Positions 1-12,177 of a stretch of DNA of 64,000 nucleotides are shown here, piece after piece. The position numbers were made by a program, and so were the translations under genes. The notes beneath the pieces are model-generated. The model had not been told where the DNA came from, searched no databases, and worked only from the letters and a program-made list of their open reading frames with translations. Every line of letters starts with the position of its first letter. Positions within the stretch are counted from its first letter, which is position 1. Origin of the DNA: Fennellomyces sp. T-0311 (lineage: Eukaryota; Mucoromycota; Mucoromycetes; Mucorales; Lichtheimiaceae); the NCBI GenBank assembly GCA_025266875.1, contig JALLLT010000040.1, forward strand, positions 310,001 to 374,000, given 5' to 3'.

Positions 1-1700
1 GATTTCGTTTATAATCAGTTCCTTCTTGGGTTGTTGTGCCAGATTCATCTGCTTGATGGCCACAGAAATGTTGGTGTCCACGGATTGTGCTGTGTATACG
101 CCACCCGAAGCACTAATCCATGACTTAGTACAATTGATCCCCACGCCTTTCTTTTTTCTTTTTCTTTCTGTGCTTACCCTTGTCCAATTTTGACCATGTT
201 GCGATAGAGTTTGGTTGGATCGGCGTCTGTGCAAATGGCACGCAATTCTGCCAAGATTTCTGCGTCACGCGCCGCTTCCTTTTGTCGCCGCTGCTCCCGC
301 CTCCGTACACGAGGCTCGGGTGGGGGTGCAGTGTCCAGCGCTGGGTCCAATGGAGCTGCAACAGGTGAAATGTATACGTCGTTGTTATTGTTGTGGTGGT
401 GATGGTTGCTATGGGTGATTTCCAAATGCGACGCCCTCTTTTCATTTGTGGGCTTTGTTGACAATTTGGGACGGGGCGGGGCTACTGGGGCGGTGGATGG
501 CGTGGGCGATTGCGGGGTGGTGGAGATGGAGGTATTACTACTCGTACTATTCTTCATGATAGGTTTGGTGGACAGCGGTGGTTTCGGCGGTGGTTTTGCC
601 GGGATCGTCGGCCGGGATTTATTTTCGAATTGATGCAAGCGTTCAGCGATGCTGACCTGTGGTGCCTCATTTTCAGCTAACAAAAAAAAAGCGACTTAGT
701 ACCCCAATTCATTTGTTGTTGTTATCCAAATAAAGCTTACGTTCAGACGACGGAGACGGTGGCCGAGGTGGTCGCGCGGGAATAGCAGGCGGACGAGCAG
801 GCAGCTCCGGCTTGGCATCCTCTTCTGCGTTTGACGGCACCACAACAAGTCTTGGCCTCGTACGCTGAGGTAACGGCGGAGGTGTCATGCGTTTCACCAC
901 TTCGCTCGAGAAATGCCTTGGGTGTGCATTCCCGAATTTCTCCCATACGACATCCTGCGATTGTTCACGCGTCTCCTTGTAGAATCCAATCACATCCAAT
1001 ACCGCCTGCGGATTAGCTTGTTGTTCGCGTTTTGAAATGCCACTTTGTTGTAACAGTATCTGCCATTCCCGCGGCAAACCCGTGAATTCACCCGTTTGTG
1101 CATTGAATCCAACGTGCGTGACATGGACCAGATTGTATGGTGATGAGATTTTGGTCTTTTCAGAGTTTGTAGACGATGCTGAAGACGTGCTCCCGGAACC
1201 CCATAAATCTATAGTTCAAATAAACGGTGTTATCCATGACATGTGTCACATCACAAAGCCCTTCTTTCTCACCTACCACTGACACTGCCTACTACTCGAT
1301 CCAAAACTCCTTTCAGAGCTGCCGAAGTGGTTGATCCAACTTGAGTAATGATACCATTGCCATTCATTGCATGACGGCCACCGGTAGATGTAGGTGTTAT
1401 GGTGATAAGTGGCTCGGTTGGCTCGGCGGATACTTTGCTTATTGAACGCAATGTAGCCGCATTGGGTCGTGGTGGTGGTATAGGAGGCGCTCCATTATTG
1501 TTTTTTAGTGAATCGATGGCGTGCTTGGCGGGCTTGGGTGGTAATGGAGGTACAGGGGTTCTCGGCACTTGGCTTGAAGAAATGGCCGGCTTTGTGCTAT
1601 TAGGTGGACGAACGGGCGCCGGCGCCTCATTATCTGATTTGCTGTTGAATAACTTGATATTGGCAGAAACGATGCCAGACGCCGGGGGTGGTGTAGACAT
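1..1700 (-). CDS. p21-activated protein kinase (PAK, Ste20/Cla4 family), 3' part outside the window
   Basis: Serine/threonine kinase controlled by Cdc42/Rac GTPases, acting in polarity and MAPK signalling. Read on the minus strand from ATG at 1698-1700. A proline-rich N-terminus with several PxxP motifs is followed, after an intron near 1209-1277, by a textbook CRIB ([15 protein letters not shown], then [11 protein letters not shown], about 1065-1170). A low-complexity Pro/Ser linker follows, and then the start of the kinase domain (glycine loop GQGASGGVY, catalytic-lysine strand VAIKQMNL). Introns are also seen at about 684-737 and 113-176. The rest of the kinase domain lies left of base 1. 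I see no PH domain, which argues for a Ste20/PAK type rather than Cla4. The start is uncertain because the frame stays open upstream to about 1803. Confidence 0.9.
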
Positions 1701-1802
1701 GTTTTGGAATGTCCAATCGCATTGGCACAAAAGAAAGAAGTTGAAGAGGCTTTCTTTCTGTTGCAACTTGATATTCCGCAACCAACGTCCAACGGCCGCC
1801 TA

Positions 1803-2334
1803 AAACAAAAATAAAAACGAATTTTCGGCACTCTTTCCGTTTTCTTATCTTCTGAGCTATCGAAAAGCTCCTGTAGTAAGGTCAATGCTTTGCAGGCAAG
1901 CAGTGCGGCCTTGCGCGCAGTGCTTTCTTTGCTCTTTAAGCCTCTTCTTGTCCCGTCGTGATACAAGAGAAAACGTGACAGGACATTGATGGAAAAAGAG
2001 CTTGGCCTTGCACATTCTATTGGGTGCTCCGCCAGTGCTTTTCATCATCCCCCGGATAGATGTTGATCACCCGTTGCAAGCCTGTGTAGATTTTTGCAAC
2101 AAGTACACTTATTCCTGCTTGTACTACAGGATCTGGTGTATGACGGTCCTCTATATCGTGATACGTGCCATCACTATAATATCCGGCATTTATTGATGTG
2201 CTCCATCCGCGGACGATGAATCGCAACATGGATCGAGAAGTTGCTGATGATAGTAAAAGAAAACCCGTTTTTTGGATCAAGAAAAAAAAAATCGAGTTTC
2301 TACATTTGGGAAAGTCAAATAAGTTGTCATTCAA
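1803..2334 (-). other. Unassigned coding-like segments upstream of the PAK gene
   Basis: Minus-strand reading frames of 60-105 codons overlap here in different frames. Two stretches have protein-like composition: one about 2017-2230, another about 1830-1960 that reads as an amphipathic helix rich in Ala, Leu and Lys. I could not join them to each other or to the PAK gene with believable introns; the best acceptor, before base 1800, would leave an intron of only 19 nt. They may be 5' exons of the kinase gene, an unrelated small gene or a relic. No function is proposed. Confidence 0.2.
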
Positions 2335-5300
2335 TCCAAGAATGACTCACTAACAGAACGAATCTCAGGTTTTATAGTGCTATCGATCTGTATTAGCCTT
2401 GGACACACCTGTTTATGTAACGATAAATAAATCAGGTTGTAAAGTTTAGTTTAAATTGGCATGTATATGTAATTTGGGGCCGATGGAAATGGATCGTTTG
2501 GATTTCACTTGGTGCAGATCACTTGTCGTTGATGATACCATCCACGCTGAACACAAAGAAATGCTAGTTAAATTGATGTATCCAAGATCCGCATTGTGTC
2601 ACGGTCGTGAGTAATTACATCAGGCTGGTTTTATAGACATTACGATTCATCTGGCGATCGTTAAAGATCGGACAAGTTTCAAAACGAGCCCAGTGTTTTC
2701 ATAAATATAAAAAAGACTTTGACAGATACGTATACATAGATGGATCACGAGAAATTGCCATAGTAGCTCAGCCTTTAATACGTACACGTAAAGTTTCCTA
2801 AAATATACTATTTGTCGTTCCTCCATGGGGACTGATTTTCCGCGTTATGGACACATATAAGATACTGCAAGTAGATCTATATTCGGCATCTAGCATACAT
2901 CGAACTACTGTTATGAGAGTACTTGGTTACTGCGAAGAAACCGAGCTTATTTTGATCGTTACCATGGCAGCCCAAAGTTATCTCTTGGATAGGAATGTAC
3001 GTACGTTAATGAAGTTGTTGCCCGCAACTTCCTATATATATACTATGAGTTGTTTGCTTCACGACAGCTTTATTATCACGAGAGCCATTAAATTCGACAG
3101 GCAAGTTGGTCAAGTAATGGTTTGTCATGCAGCTTTTTAGGAAAGACGTTTCGTCATAACTCGGTCCCAAATAACAGCTATAGCTACAAACTCAACGGCG
3201 TTGCAAAGTACCTGTTCCGGACAATCTGGTACAACCGTGGAAGTAAATGTGCGCTTATAGTGATTTACCGACGGAGATACACCCTCCATTGACCACATTT
3301 TGAATTATCTTCCGGGCTCAGATGTTGGCCTGGATCGCGGCACGTGGCTGGGTGCCTGGACAGCCCTGTTAAACGTACTCCACAAAATCAGCCAGCTATT
3401 CCATTTAAACGCTGACAACGATCAAACACAGGTGGCTCCTCTAATATAGTGTGAAGGGACTCAAGAAGAACTATGAAGTAATCACTAACTTTCTATACAA
3501 CACCATTTTGCCTTTTTTTCACCTTTGCCGGTTATTTCCATGTATGGCTCATCCGGAATACTTGTTTTTTCTCCTAAACTTTTGTACTGCAAGGAAGAGA
3601 TCATTTACCTATAGAAGTAGTTCTAATAACCTCCAGATAAATGTATAGTTTTTGAACTATAGCAATCGTTCCGCAAATCTCATTTAAACCCCAAAACTCG
3701 AATCTCTTCAAAGTAAACTTTATACATAGTTGTATGTGGTAGTCCAAACTGTGACCGTTACAAAGCTGGTAATTTTGTAGCGTTAGCATTGTTTGAAACT
3801 GAGTTATTACAAAAAAAATAAACTACTCTTAGACGTAGGCGTTTATCACTTCTGGATGAGCACTTGATCTTTAAATGGAGCTATGCATATAGTGCAGCCA
3901 ATTTGCTTTGTATGTTCTTGCGCTTTATATTTTCTTCTCTAATGACTTATAAAACTCAAGCTTGACACCAAGCGGTTTATCCGCTTTAGAAATGGGAATG
4001 AACATGGTCCAGTTTTATTCGATTTTATTAACTTCTTAGATCTCCCTGCCAATTTTTTTATAAACAAAAGCGTCAAACCTTGGGACAAAGCACAAGCTTT
4101 TATAACGATCGTGGCAAAACCTGAATTAAAACCCTATATACGAACGTGGATTCGTCTGTTTCCAAGCAGCCAAGCTTTATTTTAAAATCCATCTATATAG
4201 ATATCATTTTAATCGCTGCCATGGAATAATAAAGGTATTTCTTGGCGATGCATGTGCGCTGATAAAGTTGCTGCCATTGGCAAACATATAGGTACGCTCT
4301 GAGTCATTTACTGGGGGTAATTTTTATTAGTTGTCTTGAAGCCAATTAGGTTATACTGATGAGTTGCTTGGTACTTGCATAGCAAATAATTGATCCAAAA
4401 GTACACATTGGGTTGCTTGCAGTGGCGCCCCATGGACAATCGTCGAGATGAAGTTTCCTCCATACAATTGCATTTGAGCTCAATAATAACCAATTGTACT
4501 CGTTAAGATATCTATGAACGCAATTCTTTGCAGAACACTGGTATTACCCAAAGGGTCCTCAGATTGGTTGGCAAATTGGATTACTACTACTATTATGGAT
4601 CAACACGAGGATCTATAGATCAGCGTGGTGGGTGAGCTTTAGTGGTAGAAATGGGTAACAAATACAGAACTCGTCGAGTATCTGAATAATTATATGATAC
4701 TTATTAAAATGAACTATCACTCTCTATATTTTTGCTGGAGATTCTAATTTCCGTTCCTGGATAAAAGATGTTTGGTAATGGACGTTTCGGATTGCGTGCT
4801 TTCGTTACGCTTTACCGATGACGGATGATATTGACTCCGTGTACTCTGTGGTAGGGGCATGCCCTGTTAATCCAGCTTTCTTGAAACCTGAGTAAGGTAA
4901 CACTTTACTGAGGTTAATCGCTGGAATTTGCTAGATTAGATTTTTGACTGACCTCCATTACGTGTATGCATTACGATGATTCACCACGATAGATTAAAAG
5001 CCTTACATCCCATTACACTCAGATCGAAAGTTAGTAGCCATGACAGCCGTCAATTTCTATATTGAATCGTTGAAAAAGGATGAAGCATGAAAATGTTGAC
5101 AAGAGGGATAGTGGAGAGGCTCAGCGTTAGATGTATGTTACAGGTTAAGATTTCCTTCTACGTATAAAACAGATCAAGCTTATTCTTCTAGTCATTTTTG
5201 CCTGTGATGCTTGTTTATTGTCTATGGTGTAATTTTTTTCTGCCCTTCCCCGATTTCTTTCCAAGATGACCAGGTGAATGCCTCAGGATCGTAAGTAAAA

Positions 5301-5918
5301 AAAAAAGACGATTGTATCCCTTTATGGTATCAGAAAGCGAAAGCAAAACAGAAATATATCATGTCAGCACGGGATAGTCTCATGCAGCAATTCCTTTCTG
5401 TCTACCGGAAAACCTTAATTTTATGAGCACGTCGCGACATTAATTTATGGCAATACCGCATCATCGGTAGCTAGAGAAAGCATTCAGAAAAGTTCTCAAC
5501 TTTAGCTTAAATCGATCACCATAGTGTCACGAATGATTATGTACCAGTTTGATTTCACACTTATGGTAAACAAAGTGGTCACTTGCTAATAGAAATGGAA
5601 ATATCAAAGAACAAGAATGGTACATCATCCTAGGATCTGTCGTCATTCACAACGATTGCGTATTTCCCACGTTAAAAAGAATTGCAAGAAAGATGTTGTA
5701 AGAAAACAAACAAAAAAAGACAGATACGGAAAGTAGACACATCACAAGGCAAATTTAAAGTATTTGGTAAATTGTAAAAACAAATTTATGGCGAACATCA
5801 AGAAAAATCATATTAGCTATTATACAAACAAAATCCCTAGGTGATAAATATACATAATTTGGGAGAAACATGACATGAATAAAGAAAGATGGATATATAT
5901 GAAGAACAGGCGATAAAC
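2335..5918. other. Gene-poor stretch of about 3.6 kb
   Basis: AT-rich sequence with only short open frames on both strands, no protein family I recognise and no chain of splice-compatible exons. It separates the PAK gene from the 3' end of the sulfate permease. No tRNA-like fold or long repeat was seen by eye. Confidence 0.6.
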
Positions 5919-8634
5919 TTAATGATGCTGTTGAGGAATCTGCTCTTGCTCGGTCTTCTCAGCAGAAGAAGCGATGGAGTTTTGGTCGCTGGATGGTTCG
6001 CTGTCCTCACTATGGCCATCGACACGATCGGCATCCCAGGTACGCTGCGCGGAACGCACAGCCTCATCACTTGACCAATGGAAGAAGGGGTACTTGTCCT
6101 TGGGCAAATGGATCGAAACATGTTCAATTTCAATCTCATCCTTGGTACTGATGTAACTCGATTCCAAATCATGTCTGCGGATAGACTCTTCCAATCGCTG
6201 TTCGCGCTGATGATGGGGTCCGTCCTTGGAATTGGGCACAACTGGCAAGATCTCAACAGGACCAGAGCTGATTTGTCGGTTAGAAGCTGATGAAGATGCA
6301 TCATCATCAAGCAAGGTGCGGGGTTGAGTACCGAAACCAGCGATAATCAACGAGCGACGAATCGATGGATTGGCACTCAAGTTGATAAAGTGGAACTCGA
6401 CATGATGACCAGCGTAGCGGTTCAATGTGTTTTGTACATCAACAATGGCTTGAAGACCACTAGAATCAAGGCGGTTAACGGCGCTAAAGTCCAGCAATAG
6501 CGCATGCATCTTGGGAAGACTGGCACGTTCAGCTTCGATCTTTGAATTGGAATCGTCGTTCCAGGCACGTTCACCTTTGGAAAGAATCTTGCCACCACGA
6601 CGAGTATGTTCTTTGCAGTACGCGATGAGTCTGTCGGCGATGAAACCAGAGTTGGGATACGTCATGGATTCGTCGATACGGAACATGAGGATACCACGAG
6701 GAAGTGATTCAGCCAATTGACCAAGCGATGGATGGCTGACGGGTACATAAAGGTATTCTTGCTGTTGTTGTACTGGTGCAATGATGTCCGCTTTTTCATT
6801 GTCCGAGCTAGGCACCACAGCGGCGCTCTTAGCAAGAGGAATGCGACCAAGAGCCCAGAAACGAGGACGGGCAATCCGGAACAACAAGATGATGATCGAC
6901 AGACCGAGGGAACCGTAGATACCATAATCGACTGTGGTGAAGAAGGTAACGACGACGGCAACGACGAACACGAGAAGTTCCCACCAGCTTACAGCAGCAA
7001 GTCGCTTAACATAGCTTGGGCCAGAGACAAGATCGGCAACAGCATGGATGACGACGGCGGCAAGGATGGCATCGGGAATGTAGTAGAAGGCCGGAGTAAG
7101 GGCATACAAGGCAAGAACGACGACAAGACCCGAAAAGATACCAGCAATAGGAGTCTTAACACCTGAACGGGCTTTGATAGCAGTACGTGAGAAGGATCCA
7201 GTGGAAGGATACGCACTGCAAAGATAGAGTTAAGAGTCAGCTTCACAATTGAAACAATAGCAAGTGTCTTAAATGAAACGTTACCCAAAAAAGGATGCCC
7301 AGATATTGGTAAAGCCAATGGCAATGATTTCTTGGTCAGGATTGATAGTGTAATCATTGATACGACCAAATGATTTGGCGATAGCAACGTGTTCCAAGAT
7401 CAAGATAATGACACCGGAGGGCAATGAACCTGAAATTTGCCCTATCAAATCACCGTTGACGCTAGGGACTGCCATGGCTTGGAATCCAGGAGGAACATCC
7501 TTCAAGATACTGATAGGACTGGTTTCCTTGCCAATGTTGATCAAGAAAGCGATCAAGGTGCCAAAGATGACGACGATACCGTTACGCATGATGCTGAAGA
7601 AAAAGAGCGGCATGGCGTACTTGGGGTACTTCTTGGTGTAGTGGTTGCATAAGAAGCGAACACCATACAACCAAAGCAAGCCGATGAGACCGAAGGCAAC
7701 ATCAACTTTGGTCTTGGGAAGATTCTTAAAGAAGTTGCCAAAAATCAAATAGGTCGATTCTTGGGTGTTGATGCCCTTGATGCCGAATAGCTTGGGCCAT
7801 TGTCCAATTGTAATGGTAATAGCGGATCCCGTCATAAAGCCAGCAATCGCGGGGCCTAAATGTCAATAAGGTTAGAGTTCTACAGTTGAAAAAAAACCAA
7901 GTGCATGTGACCCATTTTGGCGGACATTTTACCTGGAATGAAGTCGACTAGAATACCGAGCCGCACAAGGCCGATAAACATGGCAATGGAACCAGTCAGC
8001 AATGAGAATGCGACGGCGATTTCTTCAGCGGTAACCTCTGGATGTGCTGAGGTAACCTTCGTGACCGTTTGACCAACCAATAGAGACATGACAGCTGATT
8101 TTCGTACGAACGTTAATAAGGTTAGGTTTCTATAGAACACGGCAAAATCGGCTATCACTTACCAGTAGGACCAATAGAAATATCCTTAGAGGTAGCGAAA
8201 AGACAATAAACACAGAGACCAACAAATGCAGTGCTAAATCAATAAATATATATGGTTAGTTTGTTTTGCATGATAAGAATGATCCCATTATTTCGACATA
8301 CTATAGACCATATTCTGCTGGCAATTCCGCAATCTTGGCGTAACCCATACTCTGCGGAACAACCACGATACCGACGGTGACACCTGCAATCAGGTCACGA
8401 GCAAGCCACTACAGTCGATTGAAATGTATGAGTTTCGCTTGAAAAAAGCATATGGAAATGATAGGAACGAAAAATGCATACCATAAGGTTATAACGATGG
8501 ATCCATGTTGCGATGGGTAAGAGGGCAATAACATATTCTTGGATAAAATGCGGTAATTCGCGAAAGAACTTTCGAGTCTCGTGTCGATAGTCAGTTTCGT
8601 CGTAATCAATCACGACATCCCTAGCGGAAGGCAT
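5919..8634 (-). CDS. SulP-family sulfate/anion permease with C-terminal STAS domain
   Basis: Plasma-membrane anion (probably sulfate) transporter of the SLC26/SulP family, 786 residues in six exons: 8482-8634, 8302-8408, 8163-8233, 7933-8094, 7285-7855 and 5919-7215. The ATG at 8632-8634 is the first in frame. The N-terminal cytosolic segment leads into the family signature (DLIAGVTVGIVVVPQSMGYA, about residues 55-75), then multiple hydrophobic helices and the conserved AYPSTGSFSRTA segment. The last 220 residues form a STAS domain, recognised by LLLDFSAVNRLDSSGLQAI. The tail is acidic and Ser/Gln-rich. It is divergently arranged with the bZIP gene, about 1 kb between starts. Sulfate is the usual substrate of fungal members, but the sequence alone does not exclude another anion. 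Confidence 0.95.
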
Positions 8635-9642
8635 TCTAGGGACTATATCGGGTTAACAAACAAAAAGAGGAGGGAAAAAGAGTTAGGTAACGAAAGAAAA
8701 AAACGGAGATCAGAGCTTTTATATATGACAGTGATCTTCCCGCCCTGCTAGATGAAACATAGCGCCCAAATCGGAAAGGTTAAATTTCCGTCGTCGATTG
8801 CGCAATCCCTTCAGCTGATTACATCTTCCGCGTATTCGATTAAAAGAGCAAAATGCCTAAATTAGGGCTTAGGTGAACAGGTGCCAATGATCTTCTTTTT
8901 TTCTCTATTAAGGATTAAAATTTGGATACAGATTGCAACATCACGATGAAATATCATGTAATATGCATACGCATACGATTCTCTACGGTTTGTACTCATA
9001 CAAAACATCCATAATGGTAAAAAGCCTTAACCATTGGATCTCAAGATGTCTTGGGGCGGCGATCTATAAGCAGCTCTAGATACCCAATACGTCTATTCTG
9101 TCCCTTCCTAAAGTTCTCAGCAATTTACCTCCGCTTGCTTTACAGCGAATAAACTGACAATTGCGCAATCTGACGCAAAGGTTCTCTACCACCTTTTTAC
9201 GTTACAAACAAAAAATTCGGGCTGTACCTTCTCTTTTCCCGACTCTCCATAGTTGCCACAATGGCGACAGCACATTCCATGTTTCCATTTCATTAGCAAT
9301 GTCGAGAGAATTTCAACGTTGAAGCCACCCAAAGTAATCTTGTGCGACAGTTGACACTGCATGTATAAAAAATTAAAACTACCGACGTCAACATGAGGGG
9401 CTACATCTATGCAGCCCCTCATCCCGGATTAGATGAAAAATTTAATACGAAACACTCCAGGGGCAAGAGTTCAGTATAGAATATTTCGACGATACTAGAC
9501 GATGGGGTGTCCGGACCGGACCAATTTCAGCATCAGCACGTTCGCAGATGCTAAGCTGTCCGGTGCCTCTATTTTCGGTAAGGGAGCCTCTTCCTTGTTC
9601 CCACTGTTTTTATTTGTTTAATAACGCCAAGAGAAGGCCAGC
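8635..9642. other. Intergenic region between divergent SulP and bZIP genes
   Basis: About 1 kb holding the promoters of both genes. A TATA-like tatatat element lies near 8721-8727, about 90 bp upstream of the permease start. The only open frame of note, 9186-9422 on the minus strand, has no recognisable features. No bZIP-type palindrome was identified with confidence. Confidence 0.5.
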
Positions 9643-11156
9643 ATGAGCAACAACGACAACGCATTTATTAATTGGATATTGACCCATGATCCCGAACTTG
9701 AATTCGCTGGATCCCAGCAACAACCACCCGCGACCACCGCAGGTTCCAGTGGCCAAATTGCGTTAACAAATCCTGAATTACTGCCTTACATTCTTGGCGA
9801 TACTACACCATCTGCAACTCCTTCAGTGCCGAACTATCCGTTGTTACCCAGCACGTTGCCTAGCGACACTGCTATTCCTGCCACAATCCCTACTTCGGTT
9901 TCGCCTACTGCGGTAGCTGGGGCAAGCGGCGATAGCCACAGCGACGAGACCAAATCAACAATTACTTTTGGTGGCAGTTCAGGTGGCCACAAGCACCGCT
10001 CGGACGATGAAGAAGACTATCTATCTGAATCTCAATTGAAGATGATGACTTCCAAGGAGCGTAGACAGCTACGGAATAAGATTTCCGCGAGAAAGTTTAG
10101 GAACCGTCGAAAAGGTTTGTGTGAAATTGCATCAAAAATACCCAGAACAAGGGACTAAGAGAAAACAATGCAGAATATATTTCCATGCTTGAAGCCGAAG
10201 TACAGAAACAAAAGGCAGAAAACAATCAACTGAGGCTGGAAGTGACCTGGATCCGGTCAACCGCAGATAAGCTGCAGAAGGAGAACGACCAACTGCGCCT
10301 TGAGCTTGTCCTTTGCAAGGAGGGTATTCAGCCTCGTCGACGAGACAATAGCAATGGCAGTAATGCGATTGTGCCAGCAGCGATCACTGTGCCCTCCTAT
10401 AATCGAACGGCCTCGTTGTCACCTCCTTCATTAGGGAATAGCTCGTTTAATGACACCGGATTCATTGCCTCGGATAGCAGTTCTACAAGTTCGTCCAACA
10501 ATAATCCGTCACCCCCTGAGATGCCGGTTGTTGATCAGTGGGAATTGGTGTTCAACGATAACAGTCAACATCCCCCACCGCCGCCATCGTCACATCACCA
10601 TCAAACTTACTTGTCGCATGCCGTCATGCCGGATTGGGACTTGCGTGAAATTTTGCGCAAGGAGAAAGACGAACCGACTCCAGCCAATCAGCTGTTCTAT
10701 AAGTATCCTCTCCTCGCCCCTGCTCTGATGTCGATCGTGCTTGGTCACACAATGACCATGACAACCAAAGATCTGGTCGCCAACGCGAAATTGTTACCAC
10801 CGCTACCCGAGCCCCTGGAAGAAGATCTTCCTCGTTTCCTTGCCAACGATTTGTGGTTTGGTCCCAAATTGAGCACCCGCAACAAGCATGTTATTACTGG
10901 TGAGGAGTTCCGATCCATGTGGGAGGCCCAAATGTTTCAGTTCGACAGTTTAGACGATTGGCACCCAGATGATAATGACAAATCAGATCCGAATGCACGA
11001 CAACTGCCACGATACTGTCCGCTCAATTGGCTCCAGCGCCAATTTTGTAGTTTCATGTACGACTATGTGATTGCTCGCTATCCAGAACTGGAGACCCCGT
11101 GCCATCAATACCTGCCCATGTGTGACAAGTTCCGAAGGCAAATTACCATGGCCTGA
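9643..11156 (+). CDS. bZIP transcription factor
   Basis: Nuclear DNA-binding protein of 484 residues in two exons, 9643-10114 and 10174-11156, with a 59-nt intron that splits the basic region from the leucine zipper. The N-terminal 130 residues are rich in Gln, Pro, Ser and Thr and probably carry activation functions. The basic region is about residues 138-158 (SKERRQLRNKISARKFRNRR); the splice restores RRKEYISMLEAE and a zipper with regular heptads to about residue 205. The Asn and Arg of the N-x7-R signature are present. A middle Ser/Pro-rich stretch is followed by a Trp-containing C-terminal domain with KFRRQ near the end. The target genes cannot be told from sequence. Shared intergenic DNA with the sulfate permease makes control of sulfur uptake a testable idea only. 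Confidence 0.93.
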
Positions 11157-12177
11157 TCTTTTTATCTCCACACAACTTCGTTATACACACATTCCCTCTT
11201 TCCCTCCCCCCCCCAAATGAACAGACCACTCCAAGAAAAAATTGGGGTACTCGATCTTACATTCATTTTAAAACTTTTATCGCTTTCTTTTTCTAGTTGT
11301 AAATAGTCGTTTATGTCGTAATAAAGTCCAGTTTTAGTATCTACAAAATGTAAGAACCGGGAAAAGCAAGCCCATTTTCTGAATCCGTTGATATAATTTT
11401 ATGGATATGGATGAGTGTACATAGCGTTTAGATGCATCGATGCAGTTTTCTCCGTATAATGTATTCCAAAGTAAAGATCAACAATGAAGAGATAAGTGAG
11501 AAAAAACGTGAAATAGCGATATTTTACATATACACATGAAGAGCTCAGAGTACATGTTATACATAGTAAGGAAATTGCACTAGGTTGTGTATTGGAATAC
11601 GATATGACAGCTGGTGGTGGCGTGGTTCAGGGTATATTTGGAAATACTACTAGTTGATATAAATATGTCAATCGGTACGTTGAGATCGATATAATCGCTC
11701 GATTACTGGGCCGAGCGCTTTGAAGAGTGGAACCGTAAGATAGCTTTTACGCTTCTGTAAAGACTGTTCTTGAATGCCAAAGTAGCGCACACTACTAGAT
11801 TATCGACATCAAGTTCGTTAACTTGAGCGGCTTGTCAGTAAGTGTATTTCTTCGCCTAATTTTGTAGTTCAAACAACTCCAAGTCTATCACGAAGATGAC
11901 GAGTTCATTCGGACCATTGGTGTAAGTTATATGATTAAGACAGGCCCAATACCTCCCAGCAATAAATTATAATTTTTGAACTATATGATTAAGCTACCTG
12001 GCACCCCTTTGGGGTCACTACTGATAATCTAACTTACACACACGTGCTTCAATAAAGCAGTATCAGCATATTTCAAGAATGATTTTGTTTTTCCAAATTC
12101 TTATATTTTTTTAGCGCGAATTATTATACAGTGGATATAGATAAATTAGGATTATATAACAGCAGCACGTATATACT
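11157..12177. other. Intergenic region between convergent bZIP and Atg22-like genes
   Basis: About 1 kb of AT-rich sequence between two 3' ends. A short C-run (ccccccccc, about 11206-11214) lies just after the bZIP stop and an aataaa element near 11321-11326 may serve polyadenylation. No coding signal is seen. Confidence 0.5.

Noticed and set aside
2847..3140. 97-codon plus-strand frame in the 2.3-5.9 kb gap
   Set aside because: No domain, no flanking splice signals and no matching neighbour exon; expected by chance in this length of AT-rich DNA.
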